The notes beneath the pieces were generated by a model that had not been told where the DNA came from, did no database searches, and saw nothing but the letters and a program-made list of their open reading frames with translations. This document shows positions 51,363 through 62,281 of a stretch of DNA of 64,000 bases, piece after piece; positions within the stretch are counted from its first letter, which is position 1; every line of letters begins with the position of its first letter. Origin of the DNA: Varroa destructor. Lineage: Eukaryota; Arthropoda; Arachnida; Mesostigmata; Varroidae. The position numbers were made by a program, and so were the translations under genes. The DNA is taken from contig NW_019211456.1 of NCBI RefSeq assembly GCF_002443255.2, positions 38,013,042-38,077,041 on the forward strand, read 5' to 3'.

Positions 51363-53268
51363 GAACAAATATTAAGATCAGGCCTCGGTCAAAAACACCG
51401 CGGCGGTCACTTCGTCATTGATAGTCGTAGGTTCGAATGAAAATTTTGGATGACACGTGACCATCAGACTTCGCGGGTATGTCATTAAATTTTGTAGTAT
51501 CTTTGGGTGCCTCCCATGTGCTAAGAACACAGTTCAGTAGTCATTCCTAGGTAGTGTTAGTTAATATACGGTTATACTACCAGGCAACTTTTTCTATGTC
51601 ATAGCTAGTATGCTTTTCGTGAAAATATATATGTAAAAAAAACTCGGCAAATCACATCAAGATGGCTTCTCCAAAATAATGAACCTTTTCGATACCAGAG
51701 TTTCAAAAAGACATAATATATACAAAAAGACATATACATGACCTGGCCGTTGGTTATAGGAAGCATGCAGCAGAAAATAGATTTACGTCAGAAGAAGCTG
51801 AATAAGGTTTAATATGCAATAAACCCGTTTTTTATAGCAAAAGTTATTCGTTCTTCGATCTTGGAGGATATTACGTACGAGACGATTATCGAAATTTTTA
51901 AGGTTCGTAACTACAACACCTGACATTATGAACAAAGACAAGTTCATTCAGGTTTCCGATTGAATTCGATTTCACGAAGCTCGTGAAGACTAGAATCCAA
52001 CACACGACTCTTTAGTATTGTCTAAGTTTTTATGGTAAGTGCAGCCGACATATTAACTTCTTCGTCACACTTTGAAGTCCACACTGGCTGCTTTTTAGAG
52101 TAATATGATTTATATCCTGTATTCATTATTTGAATTAGTTGGTGGATAAAATATCCGATTACCTGGTGGAGGGAGGAATTTCTGCAAAACCTTTGAAAAG
52201 TTTATCATCTCATGGAAGATTCCACGCGGCGTTTTGTATCTGCACGATCGAAATCTAATAGCACTTCCTAGTGACGTTTGCGATTTGTTTACAATGATGA
52301 AGTCTATCCATTAGACTATTGACGCTTACTACGCTGAAGTTCTCGATATTCTCTGGGTCCACAATACACCAATAAAGTTATATTCCAAAAGGAAATAAAG
52401 AATGAGTCGGAAGTGACCAGATATAAAATAATATTGGTCTAGAATGCGATACAACCTAAAATTTCGAAGATTTAATAAATTAATGGCAGTTACAGAAACA
52501 CTAGTTAATAATAATAGTAACAGAATATATTGAGTTTGTCTGAGAAAGGAAGTTGATGGTAATAGTTATCAAAGCTACAAAAATCAAAATTTAATAGGCG
52601 TTAGTTTCCTGCCACAGAGTCGGTCATCTACATTGGCTGGTCATCGATTTTTATCACATAGATATTTATTTGATCTTTATCAATAATAACAGGAATTAAT
52701 ATACGCTAAATATACAAACAAACAATGAATACAATAATCAAGGCTTATAAATCATTATGATAGCCTGTTAGCCTTGGAGAAGGAATCTAGCGCTAAAATT
52801 AGATGGAAAGCGCTATCGGGTTAAAAATCCAGTCTGAGGTTTGTGCAAAGGTGTCACTTTAAAACACTGTTTCGTTCAGAGACACGTCATTGGACGAAAT
52901 CCGATTATTGTATCGCGCGCTGACACTGATTACACATTCAGCAAAATTAAACCAGCGGAGCACTCAGGTTCAAGATTAAATCAGCAACATCAACAGCTGT
53001 GCAGTATATTCTTACCATTACTACGTCACGGCTATTAAAAACAAATAGTACAGAGATCGAAGCCACTGAATAATATTTTGCAAACATATTAAGTAAATAA
53101 ACAATGGAGCCGCAAAAGCAATCATTGAATAATAATGATTATAACTTCTTACGAATATATATATAACGATGATGAGAATAATGAATAAATGACAGAAATT
53201 ACCTGCCCTCTAAAACTGTAATTTTCTTAATTCCAGTAATACCTACGAATAAAAAACTGGGCGAACGC

Positions 53269-53336
53269 CTTTCACAGCCGAATAGCCGAGCCCTTAGCAG
53301 TATATCGTCAAAACCACAGGTTTGGGCCCTACGAAG
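53269..53336 (+). repeat. Possible third tRNA-derived copy
   Basis: Contains AATAGCCGAGCCCTTAGCAG, similar to a tRNA A-box region, and GGTTTGGGCCC, similar to a B box, about 35 bases apart. It does not align well with copies A and B outside these boxes, so a separate family or chance is possible. Confidence 0.25.
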
Positions 53337-55666
53337 TGATATATTCTACTTATAAAGACATACTGGAACTGAACTGAAAATGATGATGTGAACTAAGGTG
53401 TTTAGATCGTTAACGCCACGATATTATATATACCGACATTTCCTTGCAAATTCTGCGTAGAATCTAGTCTCAATGAATTTAGCAGAAAGTTGCCGCATTG
53501 CCTGAGACCTCCAAATGCAATATTGAAGTAGCCTTTAGTATTGCGCCAACCAATCAGAAGCTGCTTCGTAATTAATGAACAATAGCTACACTAGTATAAT
53601 ATTGCAAACAAATCAAAGGGTTTTATGTTTATGCCTGTTTATCATTAAACGTATTTTTGTCAGAACAGTAATACGATGTCGATGTAACTTTATTATAATG
53701 TTTGATTATGCAAAAATAGTTAGCAAATATTTGCCTTTTTTGCGCCTGCAGTAATGCATACATATTCTCATGAACAGAAAAATAAGGTTTTGTGTGTCAA
53801 ATATACATTCTATAAAATACGAGTCAGGAGAAATCTTAACTCACATTGTTTTGTTACCGGATTACGTACTGTCCTTCTGTGGTCGACTAAACATGTAATG
53901 CTAATCGGATGTCTACCTAGATATTGTCGTTATTTAGATCATATACAGCCGGAATCAATTGGCCACGACTGATTTTTCTTTGACTTCTCTTGTGAATCCA
54001 GTTTTTACGGTAACAGCTTTTTGATTCCAAATATGCTACTGATGAATATAGTCTACTAAAATAGCAATAAATAAAACACATATCAAAGAAGCTGTCGGCT
54101 CTGTTCTGTAAAGCTGCTCTTGTAGTTTTTCTAGCTATGTTATTAGGTCTTAGGTTTAATAATTAGTTCTTCATTTACAATTTCTGAAATGTTTTGAATT
54201 AAATAGTAGAAACTGTAGTACTAGACTTATTTTTTTCTATAATCGTTAAGAAGTAGACTAGAGCGTAGGGCCTTGGTGTTTGTTTGCTGATTAACGATTC
54301 GTTTTTATGGTAATGTTAGTTCCGTATATACGAGACTACCGGCGAGCCTTTTACTGAGTTATGTAAAAAACGTGGATTTCAATAATAAAAAAAATCCTAA
54401 ACAATACAAGAGCCTCCTAGATGATAAAAAGTAAAACGACTCGTTGTGCAACAAGCAATTCAACCGTTTATTTATATCTTAATTACAAACATTTATTTTT
54501 GCCCTTAGAGTTATATTTACACAGATGCCGCCCTTGTGGTTGTGGCAATATTGATGACGGTTTACTTAGCAGTAAATAGTTGTGTAATCAATACGAATGT
54601 TACATAACTTTAATTATGGAACGGCTTACATAGCATGATTATTCTACCAATTTCCTTTTTCTTACGACAAAAATATTTCAAGATAGGGAGATGTTTGCAG
54701 CAAACAGTCCTTCACCGACTAGCTCAGCAGGGGTAACTGTATTGACATAGATTAGGACTCAATGAGTTAATGATTTAACTCACATCTATTGCATACGTAA
54801 GGAATACATCCTAGACACAAGTGATATTTTCCAGTTTTTTTGAAAGGAGGTTTTTTGGGTAATAATTCTTTTCTACTAGGTATCTATGTTTCCATGATTC
54901 TGCAAATCGAGATGGGATTTTGGAAATAAACAAATATCCACTTTTAAAGAATAAAGGTCTGTTTTGACCATTAATAGTACTTACTTGGGGAAAAATCCCT
55001 AAATTATTATGCCTCATTTTTGCTGAAACAAATACCGTTCCGCCTAAATCAAGTACGTAAACTCCAATAGTGAACTTGCATGAAACTTTTCTAAATGTTA
55101 TGAAAGTATGTTAGACTGAGGCTAGGTTTAACCTGTCATATGAAAGGAAAAAATATCTTTTTGCATTTAACTTAACACGACTTTTGAACTTGTAATCAAT
55201 TCGCAACAATGGAGTTCATACTTTTTACGGAATCGAAATTCATCCGAAAAGATATCAGATCCCAATCTGCTTGCAAATTTCTAGTCTCCTCTGCTTAATT
55301 ACCGCTCCTACTATTTTATTTGCGCGTTTACCCATTACATTACCCATAACTCTTGCCACTACGAAGCGACTCTATAACAGGATGAGAGTCTTCGTACACC
55401 ATATAAACGCCACAGTACCAGTGTCTACAATAAGGTATAATAACAGATTGTCACAGGTTTACATTTTGAATGGTTTCGACTTTTCTCGTTCATATTATTT
55501 TATGGCGGACGCACACCATATATAAGCGGCCGTATATAGGGTTTAGCTACTTGTGTTTTCCTAAATTTCTCATACACAGAACATTCTTCACAAATATACC
55601 GTTGATCTACATAACAGTTACTGTTACTGTCCTGGCATTTGATTAGGTAGACCGGTAAATGTATAT

Positions 55667-55849
55667 CTACTCGCGACGGAGTTTATCGAGTCGCGCCATG
55701 AGGTCGGCGTCTGCGTCGTTTACGTCGCTAGTATTTTCGGCGACAGGTGAATTTTTTGCAACAGTGCCGGTCTGTAGTACACTACCTCCTGCTGTGTCCG
55801 GGAGTTCTGTCAATTTGGCAGCAAGTTGCAATCCCAGCTCATCAAGAAC
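55667..55849 (-). CDS. CHMP2A: CHMP2A coding exon 5 with stop (residues 167-226)
   Basis: Encodes VLDELGLQLAAKLTELPDTA, a variable linker, and the terminal MIM1 helix DADLMARLDKLRRE before TAG at 55667-55669. A possible minus-strand poly(A) signal AATAAA reads at 55315-55320, about 350 nt downstream. Confidence 0.96.
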   Translation of the reverse strand, partial: VLDELGLQLAAKLTELPDTAGGSVLQTGTVAKNSPVAENTSDVNDADADLMARLDKLRRE

Positions 55850-58800
55850 CTGAAACAGCCTCGTGTTACTTTGAACTAATTGCTAGTTGTTGTTTTTTTG
55901 GTTCGTTTTTTTTTGGAACAGGATTTTATAGCTCAATAATGCTCTTGGTGCCTTTAAACAGAAGCTCCAACAATGTAGCTGGGTCAAACAAAAAAACGGA
56001 ATGTTTAGTTCACGCAGTGGTGATCACTGGAGTATTCCTCATATCGTCCTAAAAAGTAAGCTCGTAATCGTCCAACAGCAACATGTACTTACAAAGGAAT
56101 ACACCTTGCAAGATCCTCTTTGACCAAAGGTCCAGGTTATTCTGAACCCCAGCTAGCTTCTTTGCAAAAGTAGCCTCTACAATGATCATCTTTTCATCAT
56201 GTATCCATTACATGATGAAAAACATTAAATGAAGCCTTAGAACAGGTCGAAACCAAAAGGCCTACCAACATATGACTAATCTTAATTTTGATTAAAACAC
56301 AATGTCTACAAACGTTTTGTATAACGTTTGTAGACATTGTATCATCGCGGCTGTTGTTTACCTCTTTGTATAGAGGTTTAGCATTTAGATTTAGCATACG
56401 CCTCGAATCTGTCATGATGTACACTGGATCCTTAAAAATGTGCAACTCAGAGCTAAGAACCTCTACACGAAATCTATTTGGGCACTATATTCGTAAAAAT
56501 TTATGGAAATACACTTTTAAATAGTAGCATAATAATAATAATAATATAATTATGCTTGCAGTTGTTTTAACGCATCCTTAAGCTCTTGATTATAATTCAC
56601 CAAATACGGATAAATGACTAATAATGATTTCTTAATTAAAATACACAGGTTTCAGTTAGCTTTAACGATTATAATTCTAGCGTAGTTTTGTCACGAACCA
56701 TATCATACTTTTATGCAGAGTTCTTATCTCTCACCTGGTTGACAATCTCTTCGGACTCTTCCTCGTCTCCTTCATCCTCCATTGCATCATCGATCGCGTC
56801 GTTCATCATGTCCTCCTTAGCGTCCATCATCATAGACTGTTTTTCAAACTCCTATTTTGAAAAGTCGTACAAGGACAATGCACGCGTTAATACACTGTTA
56901 CTATTATACGCAAATGTGAACCATAACAACCCAACGATATAATAATAATGCAACAGGCTCATGCACAAGGAGAAAAAATTCTGACCCCTTATCTGATAGG
57001 CCATACGTGATCTACATCAGAATATCGTACCATCATAATCTTCTGTATCTGCGGTAGATTTAGTTGTCTGTTCATGCTTCCCATTGCGCGGGTCACTCCG
57101 CGCATGGCCTGCGCCATCGCATTTTGTGAGCGAAGAGTCTGGATCTTTAGGGAAACGCCTTGTATGTTGGCCTTCATGAGCAGGAACTTCTTGATATATC
57201 TACATCGCAGAAAAAACGACTTACATCAAGTTGTGTACGAACAAGCTATCATTTTCTTGTTCTTTATAGAAAAAAAATAAGATGTCGACTGTTTTATTTA
57301 TTGCTTCCAAAAACTACATCTGTAACTCTATAATATCTGTTATGCAGAATAGCCAAGAGATTAACCAAGCTGATACGAACAAACACTTGGAGATGCCTAA
57401 GAAAATCATAGTAAGCTTCTCTGATTGATAAACAAAAAAGTAGCCAAAGAGTTAAAAAAAAGATTCGTTTATTAGAATTGTAGTTTAATAGCAGCTATAT
57501 TTAGCGTTGTCAAACTTACCTAAGACTATATTATCTAGCTAGTCAGTGAGACGGACGTATAAACTATATAATTACAATGAATGTATTGCTGGTTTTTTCT
57601 TGTTGTAGGTACATAATGCCCTCCGGCGGGGCGGTCAATCGCCAGTGGTCAGCGGTCGAACCTGGTCATTGTTGTAAATTTGGTTCCAGCAATAAGAATT
57701 AAAAAAGCGTTCGAAGGTTCATCGATATCACGGGGGCTTTTGCAGTTTAAACATGATTATGCAGGCTTCCAGTCCAATATTAAAAAAACAGCGAGATCGC
57801 GCTTCATCGCCGCGCCTAAGATCACCACGTATGCTGCCCGAAACTAAAGCACACAACTGTAAAGCACTTGGATGAAAAGCAAACACTACCTTATACACAC
57901 ATCATCATGAACCAAACAAACACCCAATACATACTCCAAAATAAGAGCACACATGATAAACATACGATTTTTCAGGAAATACCTTACAGAAAAAATAAAC
58001 CAACCCCGTTTAAGGGATGCGTTAGACTAGAACCATCTAGAGCATTAAACAGTTAAACTTGTAGCAGATACTTTCGCTGGAATACGGGCAGATCCAAGGT
58101 TCCTAATCGCACGATTAAAACAGTTCAGTACGAGAGGGCTGAAAAGTTTTATATTGCGGCAATCGACGTTGTTAACGGGAATCTAAACACTATTTTTTTT
58201 TACTAGGGTCTGAAGGACAGTGAAGAAACCGAACAAAAAGATCACAGTGACATAAGATACCGCATCTGATATTACTATGATGCGTAAATAGACCTGAGAT
58301 AAACTAGAGAAACCTATATTAGTATCGTGTAATCATTCGCAACGTGCAGCCAATATGCAAGAACTTAATTACTTGGAATATTTTACGACAGACTTCGACT
58401 TGTGAGGCGAACACCAATCAAACTGCTATGCCATTGACCACAATATACTATTAAAAATGCTAGATGCAAAGAACATAAAAACGATGTTTGAGGATACTCG
58501 GGTATCCAGATGCAAAAGTAGAAGTAGTGGTGATATCTTAGTAAATAACGTGTTTGTATACTAAGACTAGGGTCACGTTTCGGTCTAGGTTCAACCCCGG
58601 GCATCGACGTATTTCGTTTCGTTTTAGGAGCCAGGCGTCTGATGAAATGCCTAATGGGAATACCAGACGTAGAGAAGTAATATAACCTGAAAATTATTTT
58701 GACGAAATTACCTACGTGACGCTCTTGCGGTAGTACATCAGAACAAAGCCAATGACCTTATGGGCGGATTTTACGGACCAACGCGAATGGTATATTAGAG

Positions 58801-59734
58801 AACAACCATCAGTACCCACTATCAACACCAGACGACAACTACACTAACGGTGAAAAATACTTATCGACAAGAGATTTTACGGAGACATCTTTTTAGATTG
58901 GAGTTCATAACGAATCAAAGAAGTTACTGACAATCCATACTCCTAAAGGCACAATATAAAAGAACCAGCGAGTTCGGTAATGCGGACGCCCCATCGCAAC
59001 TTACTACTAACTAAAATACTTCTAGAAACTAAAAATTTCTTCTAGAAATCAGTTTTCGTTTAGCAGCAACATTGAAAGATGTCCGTTATGATGTAATTTC
59101 ACCTGAAGCTATTAACTTTCTTGAGACAAATGATCCAAAATTCTGTCAACTAACGATTCACTATTCTGCTTCTATAACTGGCATGATTCGCTATCCATAA
59201 GGAAAAGATGCTTTTTTTCAATAACAGAATTACAATACTAAAAGATTTTCAAGCAGTCTTATCGAAAGAATTACTCGCTAATCACTAAGGCAGAACCAAA
59301 AGAAAACAGGCCATAAGATTCTGCATATACTGGCCGCTGATCAATAACGACATCGAAAAATGGTCCGAAAATGCCCTCATCGCACTAAACAATCTAAAAA
59401 TCTAACGAAAGTACCCATACATCATCGGGATCTTTTGATCACATACATCTTGATTTTGCTAGTCCTCTAGAAGGGGCAAAATGTTTTTCATTACCGTCGA
59501 CATATATTTCAGGTAGCCTACTAAGTTCAGCTACAAGCTTCACAAAACCATCAACGCACTACGGCACGTATTCATCACTGACAACGACTCCCAATTCGCA
59601 TCATGAATAGTCGAAAATTTCGTCAATTCTTTAAGAATTAACTATGTCAGGGCTGCACCACTTTATCCGGAGACAAATGGCTGGACAAATATTTGTAGGT
59701 CCACGAAGACTTATCTTCAAAAAATCAAGCATGC

Positions 59735-59766
<32 letters not shown>

Positions 59767-62281
59767 GAAAATAACCAGTAAAGGTTGATACCATTTCTTA
59801 TCTGATTTATCAAACAATAAGTGCTGGTGCTTCTTTCTAGATACTACCTGCACAATTTAGTAATAACTATTGTTAATACTGCCGCTGGTTTACATTTTTG
59901 AGCATCAAAGTGTTCGTTTACTATGTTGGAGATCGTATAAGTCGGACATAGGGTTGTCTCGTTAGGAATCATCTCCCTGATTTGAGAAGAAATTTGTGGA
60001 GATAGATGCTCTAGCGCCAGCCGCTACTGTTCGTCAGCGGTAACGAAATTCTACCTATATCTATAAGAACAGCGGTTTAAGGTGCTCACTGACACCAGCG
60101 TGTTAAAGTAGCTGCAGACTCTGTTCCTCTCTCTGTTCTCTGTCTGGACCTCTGTTCGCAGCACACCAGTTGGCGAGCCCGCGCTGAGCCGTGACCATGC
60201 TCCACAGAAACGGCCAGGTCGTCTTGAAGCCGGAAGATAGAGGATCCAACTGGTTTCTTCTACGGAGAGCCACAGTATACCATTCCCAATAAGGGGGTCT
60301 CTGGCAGTCCCCCGCGATCGGCCAAACCGGCGGTATCGACTTTGACATCAAGGCCATCCATGCTTAACAAAGACTACCACCGATTGACGTCCAATTTCGT
60401 TTCAGAAAGCGGCATCTGGACGAGGGCCTGAGAGAACGTCCACAGTTGTAGGATTTATCAACGGACAAAACTGAACCTCGAGTCCTGCCTGCCCCAGACA
60501 TTTGCAAACCTCCGATAAGCTCTTTTGTAAAAATAGGCCCGAATTTTACGGGACTTCACTTTGTGGTGGTGAGTATAGGCTATCATAACCGTTTTGCCCA
60601 CGCGTTCCCGGCTCTCTATATGGTAGCCCCGACTGTGGCAGACGCTCTCGTCTGGTACGACCCTTTGAACGTAACCGTTACGGATAACGCCAGCTATTTC
60701 ACCATCCATTCCAGCACCCAGTAGTATCTGGCACGTTCCAATATTCACCATGCAAAAATTACCGTGTACGTATGCGCAAGCAAACGGATCGGTGAAGCGG
60801 TCGATCCACGCCATTACGGAGCGCTTCTTCGATCCGTCTACCGGAATTCCCCGTTTCTGTCTTCGAGATGCATAATGAATACTACGGTTCGGAAAGCCCT
60901 AGGTATAACGCTATTCGATTGGGTGTAAGGTTTTGAAGCCACTAGAATTGCAATCAGTCTAAGGATCCCATCACTTAGTACCCAAGCTCAAGGTAGAGGT
61001 CCATGCTCGGTTTCGTTAGGGGAGGAGGGTCCCCGAGCAGACGCCCTCACCCCCTCCCGGAGTGCTCTGGCCAGAAAGATCGGTTCTCAGTCGTCTCCCA
61101 CGCCAGTACCTTAAGCGTGACGGAAACTGTTGCCCAAGCCTGGGCCACAGTGGAATGCCAAGAAATGCGAGTACCCCGCCGCATGACGGGGATAAGTGAA
61201 ACTGACGTATAAATTATGTATATTTAATATAATAAAATAATAAATATGTTTTAGGTTCCGGCCGGACATGGTAATAATACCTTCCCATTGGTCGGTCAAT
61301 CGTTAATCACCAGCGGTCGAACTTCGTCATTGCTGCATCGGATGTGTTCACACAGAAAACTTCCCTTAGTGAAACGTCTTACACATGCGCCTTCTTAGAA
61401 GGCATTGTTGTATTTTAAATTTCCATAGCTAAATGTATATTGCTATTTTGGCAACTGATTCAGTGAACTGGATATAGTACTAGTAAGTTTATTACTAACA
61501 AGATAAAAACTGGGCTAAATTATCAATTTCTTGAGATATGGCTTTATTGTAAACAAAGCTATGAAAATGGAATACCTGCGCGTGCGCACCAAATCCCTTG
61601 CCATAATCTTGACAGATTCCATCTGGTTATCTTTAGCCATTTTCTTCATATCCGCAATCAACTTCTTTTCCTGCTGCTCCATCTTTGCTCTGTATCATCG
61701 TTTCACACAAGATTCAGAAAATATTATTATATTAATGGAGATATTTACATCCAATACTTAGAAGCAACAGAAACGGTGCTTAAAGAAGAAGTATTTTTAC
61801 ATTTTTCAATTTTGTTAGGTATGGCCTCTATTTTCGCTTCCAAGTTGTTTTCCTTCACCGTATTAGTCCGAAAAAAATCAATATTTTCAGGTATTTATTT
61901 GCTCTTGTTCACCATGTCTCATTCTTTATAACTATAGGATCGCTACAAAAAGAATCACCAAATCATCGACTGTGAATATTTGTTGGCGGTGTTTAGTTAC
62001 ACAGTTTATTAAATCTGTTATAAAATCTAACGTCGTTTGTTCTAATGGTGGATTGGAGGGCTACCATTTTCTCTTACTTAGAATTTTAAAAAATAGCTTA
62101 GGTTATAAATCGTATATTAATATGATTATAAAGAATAAAATGAAAGCGTTGTAAATAAGGCAGCAAAAATTCCGGACTAGTACTTTTCCCTGTCAAGATC
62201 TCTGATTGCTTTGTTTAGCGCCCGCTGATTTTCTCGTAGCATTTCCTCCGGCGTCTTCCTGCGTCCGAACAACCATTCCAT
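55667..62281 (-). CDS. CHMP2A: CHMP2A (Vps2-like), ESCRT-III subunit, complete five-exon gene
   Basis: Coding exons on the minus strand: 62184-62281, 61576-61689, 57031-57199, 56735-56851, 55667-55849, total 681 nt, 226 aa (human 222). All junctions are GT-AG and in phase. The protein begins MEWLFGRRKTPEEMLRENQR, continues through LIADMKKMAKDNQM, DLVRTRRY, ANIQGVSLKIQTL, AQAMRGVTRAMGSMNRQL, LPQIQKIMM, EDMMNDAIDDAME and VLDELGLQL, and ends ADADLMARLDKLRRE. The basic N-terminal helices form the Snf7 core; the acidic segment and the final DADL..RL..LR form the MIM1 motif bound by the Vps4 MIT domain. It acts in membrane scission at multivesicular bodies, cytokinesis and nuclear envelope sealing. 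CHMP2B is less likely: the sequence follows CHMP2A closely throughout. Intron 2 is 4376 nt because of transposon insertion. Confidence 0.97.
56299..56340. repeat. Perfect hairpin, 18-bp arms, 6-nt loop, in CHMP2A intron 4
   Basis: ACAATGTCTACAAACGTT, spacer TTGTAT, then the exact reverse complement. It would form a stable stem in the CHMP2A pre-mRNA as well as on the other strand. Confidence 0.9.
56735..56851 (-). CDS. CHMP2A: CHMP2A coding exon 4 (residues 128-166)
   Basis: Encodes EFEKQSMMMDAKEDMMNDAI then the acidic DDAMEDEGDEEESEEIVNQ. The acidic stretch is the autoinhibitory linker region of the family. Donor GTGAGA. Confidence 0.96.
57031..57199 (-). CDS. CHMP2A: CHMP2A coding exon 3 (residues 71-127)
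   Basis: Encodes YIKKFLLMKANIQGVSLKIQ, TLRSQNAMAQAMRGVTRAMG and SMNRQLNLPQIQKIMM. This is nearly residue-for-residue CHMP2A. Donor GTACGA after a phase-0 end. Confidence 0.97.
57612..57676 (-). repeat. Short dispersed repeat, copy 1
   Basis: 57631-57675 aligns without gaps to 61291-61335, with about 35 of 45 positions identical, sharing CGGTCAATCG and CAGCGGTCGAAC in register. The minus strand contains GGTTCGACC, similar to a pol III B box. It lies on the 5' side of the gypsy remnant inside CHMP2A intron 2. Confidence 0.5.
58529..58626 (+). mobile_element. tRNA-derived SINE-like copy B (in CHMP2A intron 2)
   Basis: Reads GTGATATCTTAGTAAATAAC (decayed A box), then CGGTCTAGGTTCAACCCC (B box at 58588-58598), GGCATCGACG and TTTCGTTTCGTTTTAG. 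It shares this order and most bases with copy A on the opposite strand 7 kb away. It sits a few hundred bases upstream of the gypsy RNase H remnant, so it may have inserted into the older element. Confidence 0.55.
58900..59740 (+). mobile_element. Decayed Ty3/gypsy pol (RNase H end plus integrase), antisense in CHMP2A intron 2
   Basis: Plus-strand fragments in the correct order, broken by stops and frameshifts. Around 58945-58990: QYKRTSEFGNADAPSQL, the RNase H end of gypsy pol (usually ..GNADALSRL). Around 59270-59400: an H2C2-like remnant followed by RFCIYWPLINNDIEKW, the YWP...DIE integrase zinc-finger segment. Around 59430-59480: FDHIHLDFASPLEGAK, the first catalytic Asp region. Around 59490-59640: ITVDIYF and FITDNDSQFAS with the second Asp. 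Around 59640-59730: YVRAAPLYPETNG then STKTYLQKIK. The third catalytic residue (Glu after NG) is replaced, and internal stops occur, so it is inactive. It lies opposite to CHMP2A transcription. Upstream RT, gag and clear LTRs were not recognised. Confidence 0.85.
59270..59740 (+). pseudogene. Ty3/gypsy integrase pseudogene
   Basis: Integrase part of the element: zinc-binding remnant, then the RNase H-fold core carrying LDFASP, TDNDSQF and RAAPLYPETNG landmarks. It has a frameshift between the LDFASP and TVD segments and in-frame stops (for example TAG after ATATATTTCAGG near 59515 and TGA near 59600). A (TA)n tract at 59739-59766 truncates the C-terminal end. Confidence 0.8.
59739..59766 (+). 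repeat. (AT)n microsatellite
   Basis: ACATATATAT extended TA tract directly at the broken 3' end of the gypsy integrase remnant. Confidence 0.9.
60050..61230. mobile_element. G+C-richer segment of CHMP2A intron 2, probably retroelement-derived, unassigned
   Basis: This block is clearly richer in G+C than the surrounding intron and carries minus-strand open frames (60458-60814, 118 codons; 60103-60357). Part of the first, MVNIGTCQILLGAGMDGEI, has a faint resemblance to a retropepsin strand around the DTGA site, but the catalytic Asp-Thr-Gly is not present. No RT, CCHC knuckle or LTR was identified. Orientation opposite to the nearby integrase would imply a second element. Confidence 0.3.
61270..61335 (-). 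repeat. Short dispersed repeat, copy 2
   Basis: Partner of the repeat at 57612-57676, in the same orientation and on the other side of the retroelement block. It could be the edge of a highly diverged LTR pair or of a SINE. A third, shorter match lies at 51384-51420 (CGGTCAA, then GCGGTC and ACTTCGTCATTG). Confidence 0.5.
61576..61689 (-). CDS. CHMP2A: CHMP2A coding exon 2 (residues 33-70)
   Basis: Acceptor GATACAG. Encodes AKMEQQEKKLIADMKKMAK and ESVKIMARDLVRTRR, the long alpha-1/alpha-2 core region. Donor GTATTC. It is separated from exon 3 by a 4.4-kb intron that contains the transposon remnants. Confidence 0.95.
62184..62281 (-). CDS. CHMP2A: CHMP2A coding exon 1 (residues 1-32)
   Basis: Start codon at 62281. 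Encodes MEWLFGRRKTPEEMLRENQR then ALNKAIRDLDRE. The amphipathic N-terminus inserts in membranes in the family; here MEW replaces the vertebrate MDL. Phase-2 end at GTACTA, which is a weak but frame-preserving donor. Confidence 0.93.

Larger units (their letters stand above)
40341..55666. other. Non-coding stretch between FHIP1 and CHMP2A
   Basis: AT-rich, with the FHIP1 promoter presumably near its left end. It holds the candidate exon at 48.0 kb, a SINE-like copy at 51.3 kb, a possible third tRNA-derived copy at 53.3 kb and microsatellites. G+C-richer patches at 46.38-46.57, 47.1-47.6 and 49.2-49.8 kb have open frames but no recognisable products. Confidence 0.5.

Noticed and set aside
55659..55853. 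Plus-strand 64-codon frame MYIYSRRSLSSRAMRSASAS
   Set aside because: It is the complement of CHMP2A exon 5, whose minus-strand reading matches the family end to end.
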